Source of the DNA: Branchiostoma floridae
Taxonomy: Eukaryota > Chordata > Leptocardii > Amphioxiformes > Branchiostomatidae
NCBI RefSeq assembly: GCF_000003815.2
Contig: NC_049988.1
Coordinates: 14,578,803-14,642,802 of the forward strand
Length of the DNA: 64,000 nucleotides
Direction of reading: 5' to 3'
Shown: positions 14,301 to 25,664 of the stretch, in pieces
Numbering within the stretch: position 1 is the stretch's first letter
Layout: the number at the start of each line of letters is the position of its first letter
Program-made: the position numbers and the translations under genes
Notes under the pieces: model-generated
Databases searched by the model: none
Seen by the model: only the letters and a program-made list of their open reading frames with translations
Told to the model about the DNA's origin: nothing

Positions 14301-17004
14301 TTACATCTGGGTGGAGTATGGAAAGTCCTGTTAAGTGTCTTTCCCAAAGACAAAACGCCTATCCAGGGATGCCACTCACTCGCACATTGTACGCCACTAA
14401 CTAAATTACAAACCTTCAACAATATGGGTTATCATTTATGTAAATGGCAAATGACATATTGAAAATAAACTTACAAGAGGCGAATCTTTGTCCCAGAGAA
14501 TAGTCCGCGAGGCACCCAACTGATGTTGTTTTCCATGAGGCTCCTGTAAAACGTCAAAGATATTATTTGACCATAGTTTAAACCTTTTACTTTATTTGGC
14601 TATTGCATGTTGGCGACATTTTAGAACCCAAAAACATTTTTGGTCCCAATATTAAGGTAGAAAAAATAATTTCGGATCCAAGAAATGATGTTAAAAACTT
14701 ATGTTAGTTGTTAAAGCATATCACTACTACTGCGTAGAACTTACACATGAGTAAGCGTGTCCGAAAACCGTAGTTTTGGATCCACTCCAACAGGGAAAGC
14801 AATGTTGTTGTAGCTCAAATCTCTGAAAATTATTTAAAAAAAGAATAACGTTTTCATGCAACTTATTCAGATAGAATACAATAGCATGACATCCTCATAA
14901 TTGACATGTATACTTAATGTATGCGGTCAATTGTTCTATGTAAGCTGAATATTCCATTAGTGCAAACAATTACTCATCATACAATTACTCATCAATTACT
15001 CATTACCCCCCCCCCCCCCCCCCAACACAAACAAACATACAGACACACATAAGAGCTGAAAAGCCAACGGGATGTCCATCAAAAAGCTAGCAGCTTATCT
15101 ATTATTTTACTACTTACAGTCTTTGAAGGGATGTACAATTGGAAATGTCCGGAAAATACTTCAGATCAGTTCCATGGATTGTCCTGTTTCAAAGGAGATA
15201 AAAGTTACACAATATTGGCACATATGACATATTCTATGAACATTAACCATCATCTTACTAGTTATGCAAGGCTTTTTATCAGTTATGCAATGCCAAAATA
15301 TCTTTACTTACAACTTTTGTAGACTTCTAAGATTTGAGAAAGTCCTGTCCTCGATGTACTGTAGTCTCGAGTTGATAATCGTACTGTCGTGATACATCAA
15401 ACAAGATGAAATGTTATTCACAGTCATAATATAATGTACCATACGATTTCAGTATATCACTAAAACAAACATTAAGCTTTGCATGAAAGATCATCTTGAT
15501 AAAATGCAAGGATTATGGAATACACAAACTTCCCCATCAGGGGTCACCAACATTCTTTAAACCGGGACGGTTCCAGCAATCTTTTACCTGACACCAGACG
15601 CTAATAAAGTCACGTGTTCAGAGCGATTTAGTCAAAGCTCTGAAGAAGACTGAGCAAATTATAAAAAAAATTCCCTGTAAGAAACTGAAAGATTGCAACT
15701 GGTCTTACATTTCTGTAACTGATGTTGAGAATGTGGTCTCTGTCAGGTTGAACTCGAAGGACTGACGTTTAACGTACCTGCAAGTAATATCAGTAACATT
15801 GATTTGTCTTGTAACAATAGTAGATTAAATTGTTGTAAATGTTGCATTAAAGACATAACAACTCAATGCGTTCGTGACTGTCGATGATTAAATAATCACA
15901 CACCTTTCACCTGACATATAGGAGGCAATTTTATTTCCTAATTGAAGGTTTAGCATTGTGGTTTATGATTGAGTAAAAACGTTGTTGACTGTGCTTTTAT
16001 CTTCCACGGCCCGTTATAACTAGAATTCAAAAGTTTACTTAGATACTTGGAAGATGTTTTTCAGTCTCTCCTGGTAATGTTTTGCCGAATCTAGAAACGA
16101 ATATAACAGATGACAGTCTACTTCCGGAAAATCCTATTCTTTAAGGTGTGCTGGCCGAATGAGTTGATGACTGTAGATATAATGAAAGACGCGGTAACAA
16201 ATTTGAAATATGTAGGTGCCGATAAGGTGTCTCAATGGACATGGCCAATTCGGCAGAATTGTTGGAAGGCCACGTAGTTCGGCAGAAATATTCCTGACAG
16301 AATTCTATAGAATAAGATTGTCCGGAATTACAGTGGTACCTGTTATCAATACATTTTGTATGTAACAATTCTATACTCACGCAGTGGTAGACCCACAGGA
16401 CACCGTCCTTGTTAGCTGGTTGCAGGTACAACCGGAGCAGTAACCGACACCGGTGTAGTCCGCGTTAGGACGCCGATAGTTAACTCTCGTGTTGTCGTGA
16501 GAAAACAGACCGCTAAACATGTCAGTTCCTTCATGAAAGAAAAAGAGGAAATGAGCTGATTTGCGATTTAAACACATCCATGAGTTTAATTGTTCATGAC
16601 TGATAATGGCATAAATGTTTGTCAAACGCACACCAAAAGTAACATTGATTGAAACCTGAAGTCAAGGTCTCTGAGAAGGAGAAGTCAAACAGAATAGATC
16701 AGAATTTACAACCATCATTTAGACTAGTGTAGGCACATGCTATTGTGTTCTACATTATGCGTTTATGTAATGTTACTCGCAAATTACTCTTTGGTAAGAA
16801 TTAACAATAAACATAATCTATTACAATCATCATTCTAGACGTACCTGTTTCGTAGTTAATTCCGAAGGTACCATAACGACTATTCCAGTAGTTCGCTCCA
16901 AGCCAATAGTCTACTCCATCAGAAGACCGGACGAACATCAGTAAGAGAGCGACTACAAAGGGGAACAGATTTCTGCCCTCAGCTATGCTGTACAAGAATG
17001 CCAT
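318..17004 (-). CDS. Gene A: giant LRR-FN3-fibro-slime ectodomain protein, 3' end outside window
   Basis: Forty-seven coding exons read on the minus strand join in one frame of about 1439 residues. Order: signal peptide and aromatic-rich segment with cysteine cap (residues 1-102), 37 LRR exons (103-1046), LRR C-terminal cap (to 1111), FN3 (to 1225) and most of a fibro-slime domain (to 1439), where the gene leaves the window. The ATG at 17004 is preceded in frame by TGA (17025-17023), and a CAG acceptor just upstream suggests a non-coding 5' exon starting near 17028. Every LRR exon has a phase-2 intron at each end. The only assembly gap inside the gene (12775-12874) lies in an intron. Known for the families: all are extracellular protein- or glycan-binding modules. 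The function of this protein is unknown; adhesion or recognition is inferred. Gene B is a divergently oriented paralogue. Splice sites were read by eye and individual boundaries may be off by a few bases. Confidence 0.88.
521..708. repeat. TTCTA pentanucleotide microsatellite
   Basis: Imperfect ttcta units with interspersed gatgtattcta variants fill more than half of the 306-base intron between gene A exons 46 and 47, starting about 13 bases after the donor. Confidence 0.9.
2732..3407 (-). CDS. Gene A exons 41-42: fibronectin type III domain
   Basis: Two exons, 3407-3263 (phase 1 to 2) and 2928-2732 (phase 2 to 1), encode one FN3 domain. The first strand region is PENVQALASGQNEITVSW and the end is AGTDYVCTVIRND followed by GSYSAVGWPEPVTTLED, the usual L/A-G-T-x-Y and terminal Thr pattern. 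The loop between the exons (DPYPSHPGFDMYTSG and DIVTNSSY) is short here. In gene B the same position is hugely expanded with glycosylation sequons. Confidence 0.86.
3772..3965 (-). CDS. Gene A exon 40: LRR C-terminal cysteine cap
   Basis: The 194-nt exon changes the intron phase from 2 to 1 and so closes the LRR array. It starts with the last repeat core LSGNPLACSCSMM and continues with GGECGTP and SVCPETFVC, the cysteine spacing of an LRRCT cap. The gene B counterpart (52835-53016) keeps GNPLACSCSF and GGSCSTPEQ. The cap seals the hydrophobic core of the solenoid. Confidence 0.87.
4243..9256 (-). CDS. Gene A exons 22-39: second half of LRR array
   Basis: Exons: 9256-9185, 9037-8966, 8750-8679, 8407-8339, 8106-8038, 7733-7653, 7485-7417, 7221-7150, 7026-6958, 6803-6732, 6539-6471, 6187-6116, 5827-5756, 5604-5536, 5136-5065, 4803-4732, 4575-4504, 4320-4243. 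All start and end in phase 2. Exons 27-33 alternate two repeat types. One carries a Y/E-AF core near the end (SYAFNVI, PYAFNEV, SYAFDDV); the other has cores such as NNRISSIREHAF and NNMDFTVIPPRAF. The last seven (from 6187-6116 onward) pair with gene B exons 39-45. The exon at 5604-5536 uses the donor GTCAGT and is 69 nt. Confidence 0.86.
5215..5366 (+). repeat. LINE 3' tail fragment
   Basis: A T-rich stretch with repeated tgtattgta, then gactccaggaagaatagtga and aatggagatccaaataaa, ending in a tandem aaac/aaat tail. This is the form of a CR1/L2-like LINE 3' end. It lies in gene A intron 35. Confidence 0.45.
9669..15777 (-). CDS. Gene A exons 3-21: first half of LRR array
   Basis: Exons (high to low): 15777-15709, 15383-15312, 15183-15118, 14822-14745, 14543-14475, 14131-14060, 13876-13799, 13682-13611, 13503-13432, 13169-13098, 12726-12640, 12401-12324, 11837-11697, 11457-11386, 11258-11181, 10936-10859, 10514-10443, 10080-10015, 9815-9669. 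Most are 66-87 nt and encode one LRR of 22-29 residues; each starts and ends inside the conserved Leu codon (phase 2). Typical repeat cores are LDLSYNNIAFPVG, LDLNNNKLKKLP and LWLSDNNILSIRE. Two exons are double length: 141 nt (11837-11697) and 147 nt (9815-9669, with NTYFDFRHQNPF). Gene B has the matching long exons in the same places. The repeats give a curved solenoid typical of binding surfaces. Confidence 0.87.
11985..12095. repeat. Degenerate TTACGACGATC repeats
   Basis: Units such as cttacgatgatcgtacgaag, ttacgacgac and ttacgacgatc recur in both orientations because the unit is partly palindromic. Located in gene A intron 14. Confidence 0.6.
12775..12874. other. Assembly gap (100 N)
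   Basis: Lies in the intron between gene A exons 12 and 13. Both flanking exons are phase 2 and their gene B partners are adjacent, so no exon is expected in it. Confidence 0.95.
14265..14400. repeat. Interspersed repeat with a conserved core found in many aquatic genomes
   Basis: The sequence around catctgggtggagtatggaa and agtgtctttcccaaagacaa resembles a common short interspersed repeat core known from fish and invertebrate genomes (recognised from memory, not searched). It lies in gene A intron 7. Confidence 0.4.
15006..15023. repeat. Poly-C tract
   Basis: Eighteen C in a row in gene A intron 5, preceded by attactcatc repeats. Confidence 0.9.
15778..16380 (-). other. Longest intron of gene A (intron 2)
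   Basis: About 600 bases with no recognised element or exon. It separates the cysteine cap from the first LRR exon, as in gene B. Other gene A introns above 300 bases (for example 1714-2209, 9257-9668 and 14132-14474) likewise show no extra exon beyond the repeats listed. Confidence 0.5.
16381..17004 (-). CDS. Gene A exons 1-2: signal peptide, aromatic-rich N-terminus, LRR N-terminal cap
   Basis: Exon 1 is 17004-16845 and exon 2 is 16528-16381, ending in phase 2. Residues 1-30 form a signal peptide with a hydrophobic core (LFPFVVALLLMFV) and small residues (SSDG) suitable for cleavage. The next roughly 50 residues are rich in Tyr, Trp, Phe and Asn. Exon 2 ends in a cysteine pattern CSGCTC...VSC, which matches an LRR N-terminal cap and aligns with CGACYC...VSC of gene B. 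The donor of exon 1 is CAG/GTACGT. The aromatic-rich stretch resembles no domain I recognise. Confidence 0.82.
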
Positions 17005-20000
17005 CTTCGTATCGCTGTACGTTCAGACCTGCAAGGAAAGTCGATGATAGTTCATTTATAATCAATAATACTCGCTGAATAAATGTATTTCGTGGCGGAG
17101 AGGTTTGTTTGTAAACGTACCGCATAAACTAGCTGTTCAGCATGTGGCCACATCGCGCTATTTATCAAACATCCAAGATTGCAATAGAATGTACTCATAA
17201 TTCAAAACATTTCATTTGAAAGACCATTACAGGGTTGCCTTTTAAGCCTAGAACTCCTTCTCTAAAGTAAAACATTGAGCCTTTGCGATATAGTCACTCT
17301 CTTTTGCTACTCCATGATCCAGCAAGTACCGTGAAGGCATGTGGAACTGAGTTAGGTTAAGTCGGGTACTCGAGGAATGCACCACCACATAATCACCGCA
17401 GTTGGCACCAATTAAGAAACTAAGAAGTTCAATTCAATTGTTCCACCACAACACCCTATATGCTACTTCTGTCCTTTGGTGAGAACAAACTCAAGACACA
17501 ATTAGCCATGCGCATCAATACATATCCTGTTTGTGTTTACAAATGTATCTACAGGTGTTTGCATAATGCGTTCGCCCTGTTTGGTTTTGTGCATATAAAC
17601 ATCATCATCCGATTTATCGTCATGGCAACCAGAACTCAGTCGGGCTATACGTTTTCCTGTTGTTTTTCTCCGATTCTATTTTCCTTTATTCAAGTCCGTT
17701 CATATTGTTACGGGGAACATACACTGATCCGATGTGTCAAATTAAAATTGCATGTTTGTCTTCTGGTGCTACTTGTGTGTGTAGTGCTAGAACATCGGCT
17801 ATGTTTTATTCTTTCATGTTTTATGTATCAATATCACACCTCATGCACATCCAGAGTTAGTATTTCGTGTAAAATCTGAAATGTTTGCTGACAAAAATAA
17901 TAGTACTGCACCTGCAAAAGAGACAAGAACGTATTTTTTTACCCCAGAAGATAGCTACTGTCATACTCCTATCTACTGAAGGGCGGGAGGATAATCAGTA
18001 CACTAGACAATACACTCTCTTGTATTTGTCCCCAAATACTGAAAAGGCATTTGCTTGAATTGAGACAGGTTAAGTGAAGAAATTCCAAGGTCGATGAGAA
18101 ACATTTAAAATTTACGTCAAATGACTAGGCAGTAATCATGGGAACATCGACATTACACATTGAACATTCAGTTAAGACAACCACAATAGTATATATCGAC
18201 AGTATCTTTCGTCGACATTGGGTCGGAAACCCTCCAGGTACAACCAGCCATGTACATTTAATTTAGTACGCGTAGCCTGTTTGTGTTTAATGTTTCCACG
18301 CTGATAGACGAATGTTTGCATAGTGCATTCGCTCAGTGCTGGGCTCGGTACGTTGCAGAGAGGAATGCTACACTTCATAGAGATTGTACAGACAAAGGGC
18401 TCTGTACAGATAACGCTTGACCCCATATACCCTGTACCCTGACTGTGCACACAACACAGCTGAACATGTGTTAGGTCATGACTCAGTACAATGCTGTCAC
18501 GCGGAAGACTCCACCAGGCCTTCCTATGGCCCGGGGAAGCGGGGATTATAGAATTCGGCAAGAAAAATCGGGAAAATGTCCAGGGGAATCAGTCCACGCT
18601 AAGGTTAATGTTTCTCCTCCGGCCGGCCAACTGCTCTGGTAGCAAACCTCCGCTGGCAAAAATTCACCCTATCACAGCCAGCGTAGTCAGTTTGGTAGAG
18701 ACTTGTCACACGGCACGAAAAACCAATTGGTACTTTCCGATGTAACCACTACGTGGCCCCGTGGAACATCTTGCGGCTCCCGGAGTATTTGAGAGGCCAG
18801 CCGGGCATCGGTTTGAATTTAAGTCGAAATCAAAATGAACCCGGGACCTGGTAAGAAAAGACGCCGTGAGCTACCCATGAGGATCACCGAGGGTTCCCCC
18901 CTCAAACCCCCCCCCCTCTCTCCCCGTATTCGACAGTCTACCGGGACTAATTTGAGGCCGGGGCTACATTCCTGAAGGGCACAGGTGCAATTGGGACCTA
19001 AGGCTAAGGACGTTTATCGCAGTAATACGATCGGTGCTCTCTCGACAAGCGCAAATTTCAGAGATCTACCGATTTTCTCAGGTCACTTAGCCATGTTAAG
19101 TATGATCGGTTAGAATCTCAGAAAAAAAAAACAATTTGCGCGACACTCTGTCGACTTTAGAATCGTTAAACTTCTGTCGATCAACAAACACCACCGAACC
19201 TAGAACCTGTGTGACAGGGGCTTAACGGACAATCCACCTGAATATAATGGATTTTAAAGAGATCAGAGTTCACTTTTCTGTGTAATTAAGTTATCATTCA
19301 ATGTTCGATGCGCAAACTTCAAAGTAAGGGATCACGACCTTTATCTCTTATTGACAAATTAAAGTCGATTTGACAGGTTTTCTCGTGAAAATTCTGCACA
19401 CAAAGTTCTTTCTCCACAGACAACAGTTTAGGTTCCCAGCCACGCAAATAGGCGGTTGTCTATTTGCCCCGTCATGCTACTACGTACCGTTGTCGTTTGT
19501 AAATAGAACGCAACATAAACTTTGCTAGCTTAGTTTTACCAGCTCTTTGTCAATTTATCCCAATCCAACCCCCAACACCGACTTTTAAGTAAATACTATC
19601 AAGCTTTATATCTATTCGCACCATATACTGAATTCCTCAAATGGTCACATTTATGTGACTATACACAACATGTACACAACATAGCGATTGTTTACCCTCA
19701 AACACCAATGTTTATGTTATAGGTAGAAATAGTCAACATAACGTCGGCTGGCAGTTTTGTGAGGTATTTTTGGCAACAGAAAAACATACTTTAATAAATG
19801 AATAAAGCTCATCTTGAGTTAAGTTCCCATCATATTGTACTTAGAAATTGGTACACCGTTGGCATGCGCATATTCAAGACTGTCATTGTAACCACAAACG
19901 TAGTCTATATTAGATAATTGTTTTTAAGAGAAAAGGCCAACCAAGTGTGCGAACACATACGTACCTAGACATAGTCTGTCAAGCAAAAAAAGAAAAAAAA

Positions 20001-20781
20001 ATAGTCTTCGAATTAAATCACTTGATTTAATGCTCATGCACTATCTATCATTCACGATGCAAAAGTATGACACAAAATCGTCCTGTGTCAATGAAATTAC
20101 TTAAGCGATCTGTCAAATGTTTGCTTTTGGTGGCTCAGACTTCTAGCGGAAAAGGAAGCACAGCCCAAGAAATATACAAGAGACACCTGCCAAGAAGTTT
20201 TAGATGTAGACGATAAGGTGACAAAGGCTCTATGTTCAGTCCGTGTTTTGCTTCGGCGTTGAGAACAGAGCATGCACCTCTTTGTTCGACACGTCACACG
20301 GTCATTAGAGCACGGACAGGTGCATGACGATGTTGCTAAGCAACGGAGGGGTGTTAATTGTGCTGTTTGGAAAACAGACGATATCTAGTGTCCCAAACGA
20401 TCTTTTCCACTTTTCTGAGGAAAACGTGACCCCATTTTTGGAACAGCTTCATTTAAGGCTCCTGTAATGAATTTCTAAACCAATACTTGGCGTTTATTTC
20501 AAATCCTGTGCTAGACAAACAGGTTTACAGTTTCAGGTAAAAGATATGGTTATAGACGAAGATTTATGAGATTATTGACAGTTAGCAACACTTGTGTACG
20601 TGAGGTACGTCAGTTCTATGGTGAATAAGTTGTGTACTCTGCACTTATGCACCGACGGGTCGTGACTAGAAACAATAGACTAGCCACAATAAGGAAACAC
20701 TTGCCTACCTCCTTCAAAGTATCTCAAGTTACCGCATATACTTTTCCTTCTCCAAGCATAGGGGGTGGGGGGGGGGGGAGG

Positions 20782-20881
20782 NNNNNNNNNNNNNNNNNNN
20801 NNNNNNNNNNNNNNNNNNNNNNNNNNNNNNNNNNNNNNNNNNNNNNNNNNNNNNNNNNNNNNNNNNNNNNNNNNNNNNNNN
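20782..20881. other. Assembly gap (100 N)
   Basis: Directly follows a G-rich tract in the intergenic region, a likely sequencing stop. Confidence 0.95.
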
Positions 20882-22916
20882 TTTGAAATTATTTCTTTCA
20901 ATTCTTACATTCGTCAATATCATTATCCTTTTTGCTGATGTTAGCAATGGTGTTAGTGGTAAACCAGCGTAACTCGAGAAACTGTGCATTGATGGACTTT
21001 CATGATAAGTATTAGAATAGTTACTTTATAGTTTGTATAATTTTCATCCTTTTTAGCTCCTAATATGGCGATGAAATAAAGAGGCGGGTCGTTGTTTTTA
21101 AAATGGTATTTGTGTCGTCACGATGTCATATTTGCATAGTTAACGTATCGATACGTCAAATTCCTCCAGAAAAAGACTGTCTAGTGTCCTAAATCTAGTT
21201 CCTTAATATGTACGTAGCCTTGGTGACGTGTTCAACAGCACATATACAGTAATTTAAAGTAATCACATAGACTCAAATTTGAGAACATCTTGACAAGGGT
21301 TGTAGACAAACATTACTTATCTGTAGAGGCAATAAAAAGGCAATAATGTGCCATTATACAGTCCGTGGACAAACGATCACTAAAGACATGGTACTCAAAG
21401 TGGAAAATTAAATTGTCCTAATATACGCAATTCAACAGGTGCTATTTAACTTTGGTGATACATAGGAGATAACGTTTCACAAGGAAGTATGAAGAGTAAT
21501 ATTTTCATTGTACCAACATTAAAAGTATAGCGTTTCTTAATTAGATCAGTTTAAATTTGTCATATTTGATATGTATGATTTCTTTCCTGTTTTCTCTTGT
21601 TTTTAAAGTTGGTTGTATTTTCTAAACATTGTGGTATTTGTTTGACAAAACATTAAACAATCTAGATTCCTTTCACATTGAGTGAATAAAGTAAAGTTCA
21701 TGTACCTTTCTGTTATCGTGTGTGTTCCTTTCCGTTAATGTAAGGGCAAACACGACGGTTACTGTTATATATAGGTCTCACTTCCGCCTTCATGAATAAT
21801 TTACCGTGTTATGCTATGCTTTTATACTAATTGCTACATAATGATCATATACATGAACGCACACGAAATATCTTACGCCGCTATGTTGTAGTTTGTCTCT
21901 TTACCCTAGAGATACCAGCGATCAGGTGTGGCTTATTCCTTTTTAGCCTAATCAATTTCTCTGTGGATTTTCCCCTCCATCTACATGATTCTGTTATGTC
22001 TCTATACCCCCACCAACCAACACCACATTTAAATCATTTGAGCCATGTCATTTTGTTCTTGATATACCAATGTACCAAAACAGAATACAACATCCTGGGT
22101 GTTGCGAGAAATCTTTCCGAACGGTTAAACAGTATAACTCATCTTGGCTAGAAAGTCATGTTAGCATTTTTTTTATATCAATTTTAATGATTTTTTTAAT
22201 GAAACAACGAGAGCATCTGGTTGTGTTTGAATTCAATGTGCACGGGGCATTTTCTCACGTCACTTAACAAACATTTGATGCAAACAAAATTGACCCAACA
22301 CGAGCTTACATTACAAGGTGTACATTCACCCAGCCGCCACCGTGATAGCATTAACATCACTGCCGGGGTGGACTTTGATGCATAGACAGTACAAACTACA
22401 GAAGGGCATTGTTACAGTTCTATTTGCCGGTACCTATCTAAAACATTCCGAACACCTGTTGCAAGTAAGGACACCACAAGAGCTATAACACTTTTAAAAC
22501 GAAAAGGTTGGACAAAGAAAGCAGGTACTTTGTCTATCATAAAACCTAGTCGTTTCCGGATTCCAAACAAAACGACATTTGTTCTAACTGTGTAACAGGT
22601 AAATGTATAAGTCGTAAAAGGGTTTACTGACACCAAAATCAGCCAGCTATCTCATCGAAATAGGTCACATTCAGTAAAGTATCCACAACGTGCACGTGTG
22701 GTTTGTTGAGCGAGAAACGACGGAAATATAAACCTTTTGTAGCATACAGAGGTCATGATCCTAAAAGCTATAACAAAAGGAACACACAATTTGTGTGCTA
22801 AGTGAAAAATTCAATTTGCTTGGAAAGTCTCCCTTCTTCCCTCTTTTAAACGAGTGTGTAGTGTACTATAGCTGAATAACTATAAAGTTTAACCCTTCCC
22901 ACAGAGTGCCACTCGG

Positions 22917-23003
22917 AATAGCGAAACCAGCGGGGGTCGAACCTTACACCTAGAAGAAATCTAGCCTAGTAGCCGGGACGTTTACCACTACACCATAGTC
23001 GAG
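22917..23003 (-). repeat. tRNA-like remnant (A and B boxes)
   Basis: On the minus strand, tagtggtaaacg (A box) is followed about 45 bases later by ggttcgacccc (B box), as in a tRNA or tRNA-derived SINE. I could not fold a full acceptor stem, so a working tRNA gene is not claimed. Confidence 0.4.
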
Positions 23004-23335
23004 TAACACACTGTCAGTGTGCTATATACTTTGAAGAAATACAAAAAGCTACTTTACCTTACAGTTGAAGATATCTTGAAGATAGCTACGTGGTGTTACT
23101 CACGGGAACGGTCCGGTAGACAACAGGTAACATAACCTTCTGACAGGTAAACAGTTTTGATACTTCCCTGTCTGGGACGTACCATCTCACACTATCGGGA
23201 GGGGTGAGCGGCAAAGCTACGGGTAAAAAATGCCACCACGTCCTATTGTGTGCATGCCGGGATCCCAGTTTACCGTATTTTTGAAAATTATTGCAATAAC
23301 GTTATCTACAGATTGACGGTAGGAGAGTAAAAGAT

Positions 23336-23757
23336 NNNNNNNNNNNNNNNNNNNNNNNNNNNNNNNNNNNNNNNNNNNNNNNNNNNNNNNNNNNNNNNNN
23401 NNNNNNNNNNNNNNNNNNNNNNNNNNNNNNNNNNNNNNNNNNNNNNNNNNNNNNNNNNNNNNNNNNNNNNNNNNNNNNNNNNNNNNNNNNNNNNNNNNNN
23501 NNNNNNNNNNNNNNNNNNNNNNNNNNNNNNNNNNNNNNNNNNNNNNNNNNNNNNNNNNNNNNNNNNNNNNNNNNNNNNNNNNNNNNNNNNNNNNNNNNNN
23601 NNNNNNNNNNNNNNNNNNNNNNNNNNNNNNNNNNNNNNNNNNNNNNNNNNNNNNNNNNNNNNNNNNNNNNNNNNNNNNNNNNNNNNNNNNNNNNNNNNNN
23701 NNNNNNNNNNNNNNNNNNNNNNNNNNNNNNNNNNNNNNNNNNNNNNNNNNNNNNNNN
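23336..23757. other. Assembly gap (422 N)
   Basis: Largest gap, in the intergenic region. Its length is not the default 100, so it may be an estimated size. Confidence 0.95.
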
Positions 23758-24936
23758 TGGTCATTTTGCTACAAAGGAATCTGTTTGGTGGAGTATCCGA
23801 CTCCCACTGGCATATTGAAATGCCATCTTCATGTAATCGAGGCTCTATACCTTGGACTGTAGAAACCTAGCTAGTACAAATATGACTATAAACTCTACTC
23901 GACATCGTTCGTGTTATTTTCTTGGCCCGGTAAGCCCCAAAACTATCCATTTTTTAATAGGCGAAACCCGTTCCACAGATTTTTTTAGGTCTGTTTTTTT
24001 GGACCTGTCCAAGAAGGAAAGAAAACGTTTTGCACCCGTACGATGTACTGGTCCCTACACCTAATTGTTGGTATACCATACTGTGTCCTAGTCCTATGTT
24101 CAACCTTCCTGACCACTTAGATTTCATACCGAAGGCAACTTTTTTTTTTGCCAAACTTTTTTTTTTATTCGCACGCTCGCATCAATTTTGGAGTTCCCAG
24201 AGGATGTCATCCATATAATCAAATCAACATGGCCTAAATAAGATACATGTATGTGTAACCTTCGCTTTCACACTGGGTATATCAAAACGTAAAAGTGTAC
24301 GACTGAGAAGACAACAAAACACACAAAGTGTAAATAGCATGGATTCGTTTCATTTCTATAAAATTCGTTGAGCAATGTCTTATCGGAAAGGGGGTATAAA
24401 CTCTTTGTGACTGAATTGTCTTCGGCCTATTTAGGACTTTAAGCAGTGAGAGGTTACAAGGTTATCTTCATTATCTCTGTGTAAATAGAGAAAGTATGTT
24501 TACAAATGGCGATCCGGTGTCAAACAATACCCTTGGGTGGAATCCAGAGGTGTTGTGTAATGCATAGCCGTTCCGCAAGGTGGCGTACACAAGGTGTTGC
24601 CCACAATTGCCGAAGCACTTGTTGTACTTTGTTGTACATGTAGGAGGATAGGTTTCTACGACAAGCTGTGTTTAGTACTTGGTATTCTTAAAATCTTAGA
24701 CGACTTAACGAAAGTCTCAGTCCTGTCAGTAAAGTTGATTGATATGTTTACGTGCGGTAACTGAACAGTGCAAAAAGTAGTCAATCTGCATATTGTACGT
24801 GGCCGGAGGGTGTACATAAGTGGTGTATAAGTGACGAGCACACTAATGAAAAGGCTAAGCTACCCCGAAGCGCCAAGGGCTAAGCTACCCCAAAGCCCAT
24901 CCTGTAAGCCTGGCGAAACATATGCAGAATCAACCA

Positions 24937-25040
24937 ACCAATCAGCTAATCAATCAATCAATCAATCACTCGACAAAGCAATCAATCAACAACCCAGGCC
25001 AGTCGACGTCGACCGACCGACCGACCGACTGACTGACGGA
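24937..25040. repeat. AATC and CGAC simple repeats
   Basis: Tandem aatc units, then cgac units passing into tgac. They lie in the intergenic region. Confidence 0.85.
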
Positions 25041-25412
25041 ACTCGTCTTGAAAGGTGGCCAAAGTTGCCTGTAATGGTTGAATATTACGTTCAAATCAAG
25101 CTTCCAAACTTGTCGTTCAGTTCTACTTCTGTGGGCTATTTTGTACATTGTCAGTCAGTCATGCAAGGATTTGGTACGTTGTTCACCGGTCTTTTCAGAC
25201 GGAAAAAATGAAAAGCTTTCTTTACATCTATTGTTTTTGGTGTAACAACACAAACACGGGGACAAAATAGACTGGTTATTGGATATGGGTGGTCGTAAAG
25301 GAGGGTGAATACAGTGAAAGTGCTCATGTGTCTGGCCCAGAATAGATATGAAACGGTAGACACGCCTGAACACCACATAATGTGCAGTACGTGCCAATAC
25401 GAAAAACTACAT

Positions 25413-25664
25413 GAAGGTGGTATCTCACTGCACTAAGGGCACCAGTGCGGCACTGTGGGGTTCGTTCACTGTGGTACTGTTGTGTTATTTTTGTCGACTT
25501 TTTTCATAATCTAGACATTGCGTAAAAGATAAAAGTATGACTTAGAAAATAACAACAAAATACACGAAACGTTAGAAAATTCGTTCTTTATCTCTGAAAT
25601 TGGGTTATCTTTCGAACCCCGCAGTGCCGCACCGGTACTTCAAGTTCGGTGGGATATCACCTTT
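25413..25664. mobile_element. Foldback element in the intergenic region
   Basis: Left arm aaggtggtatctcactgcac through agtgcggcactgtggggttc; the right arm is its diverged inverted copy. Arms are about 55 bases around a spacer of about 130. A shortened relative is at 61330-61385. Confidence 0.65.

Noticed and set aside
17460-17879. 139-codon open frame on the plus strand in the intergenic region
   Set aside because: Cys/Ile/Leu-rich composition with no domain, no homology to the neighbouring genes and no splice context. It is what AT-rich non-coding DNA gives by chance.
18172-18561. 129-codon minus-strand frame near the gene A start
   Set aside because: No domain, signal peptide or matching exon structure.
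20632-20886. Open frames reading through N runs (also near 12.7 and 23.5 kb)
   Set aside because: Their length comes from unknown bases in assembly gaps.
22917-23003. Functional tRNA gene
   Set aside because: A and B boxes are present but no complete cloverleaf could be folded by eye; listed only as a tRNA-like remnant.
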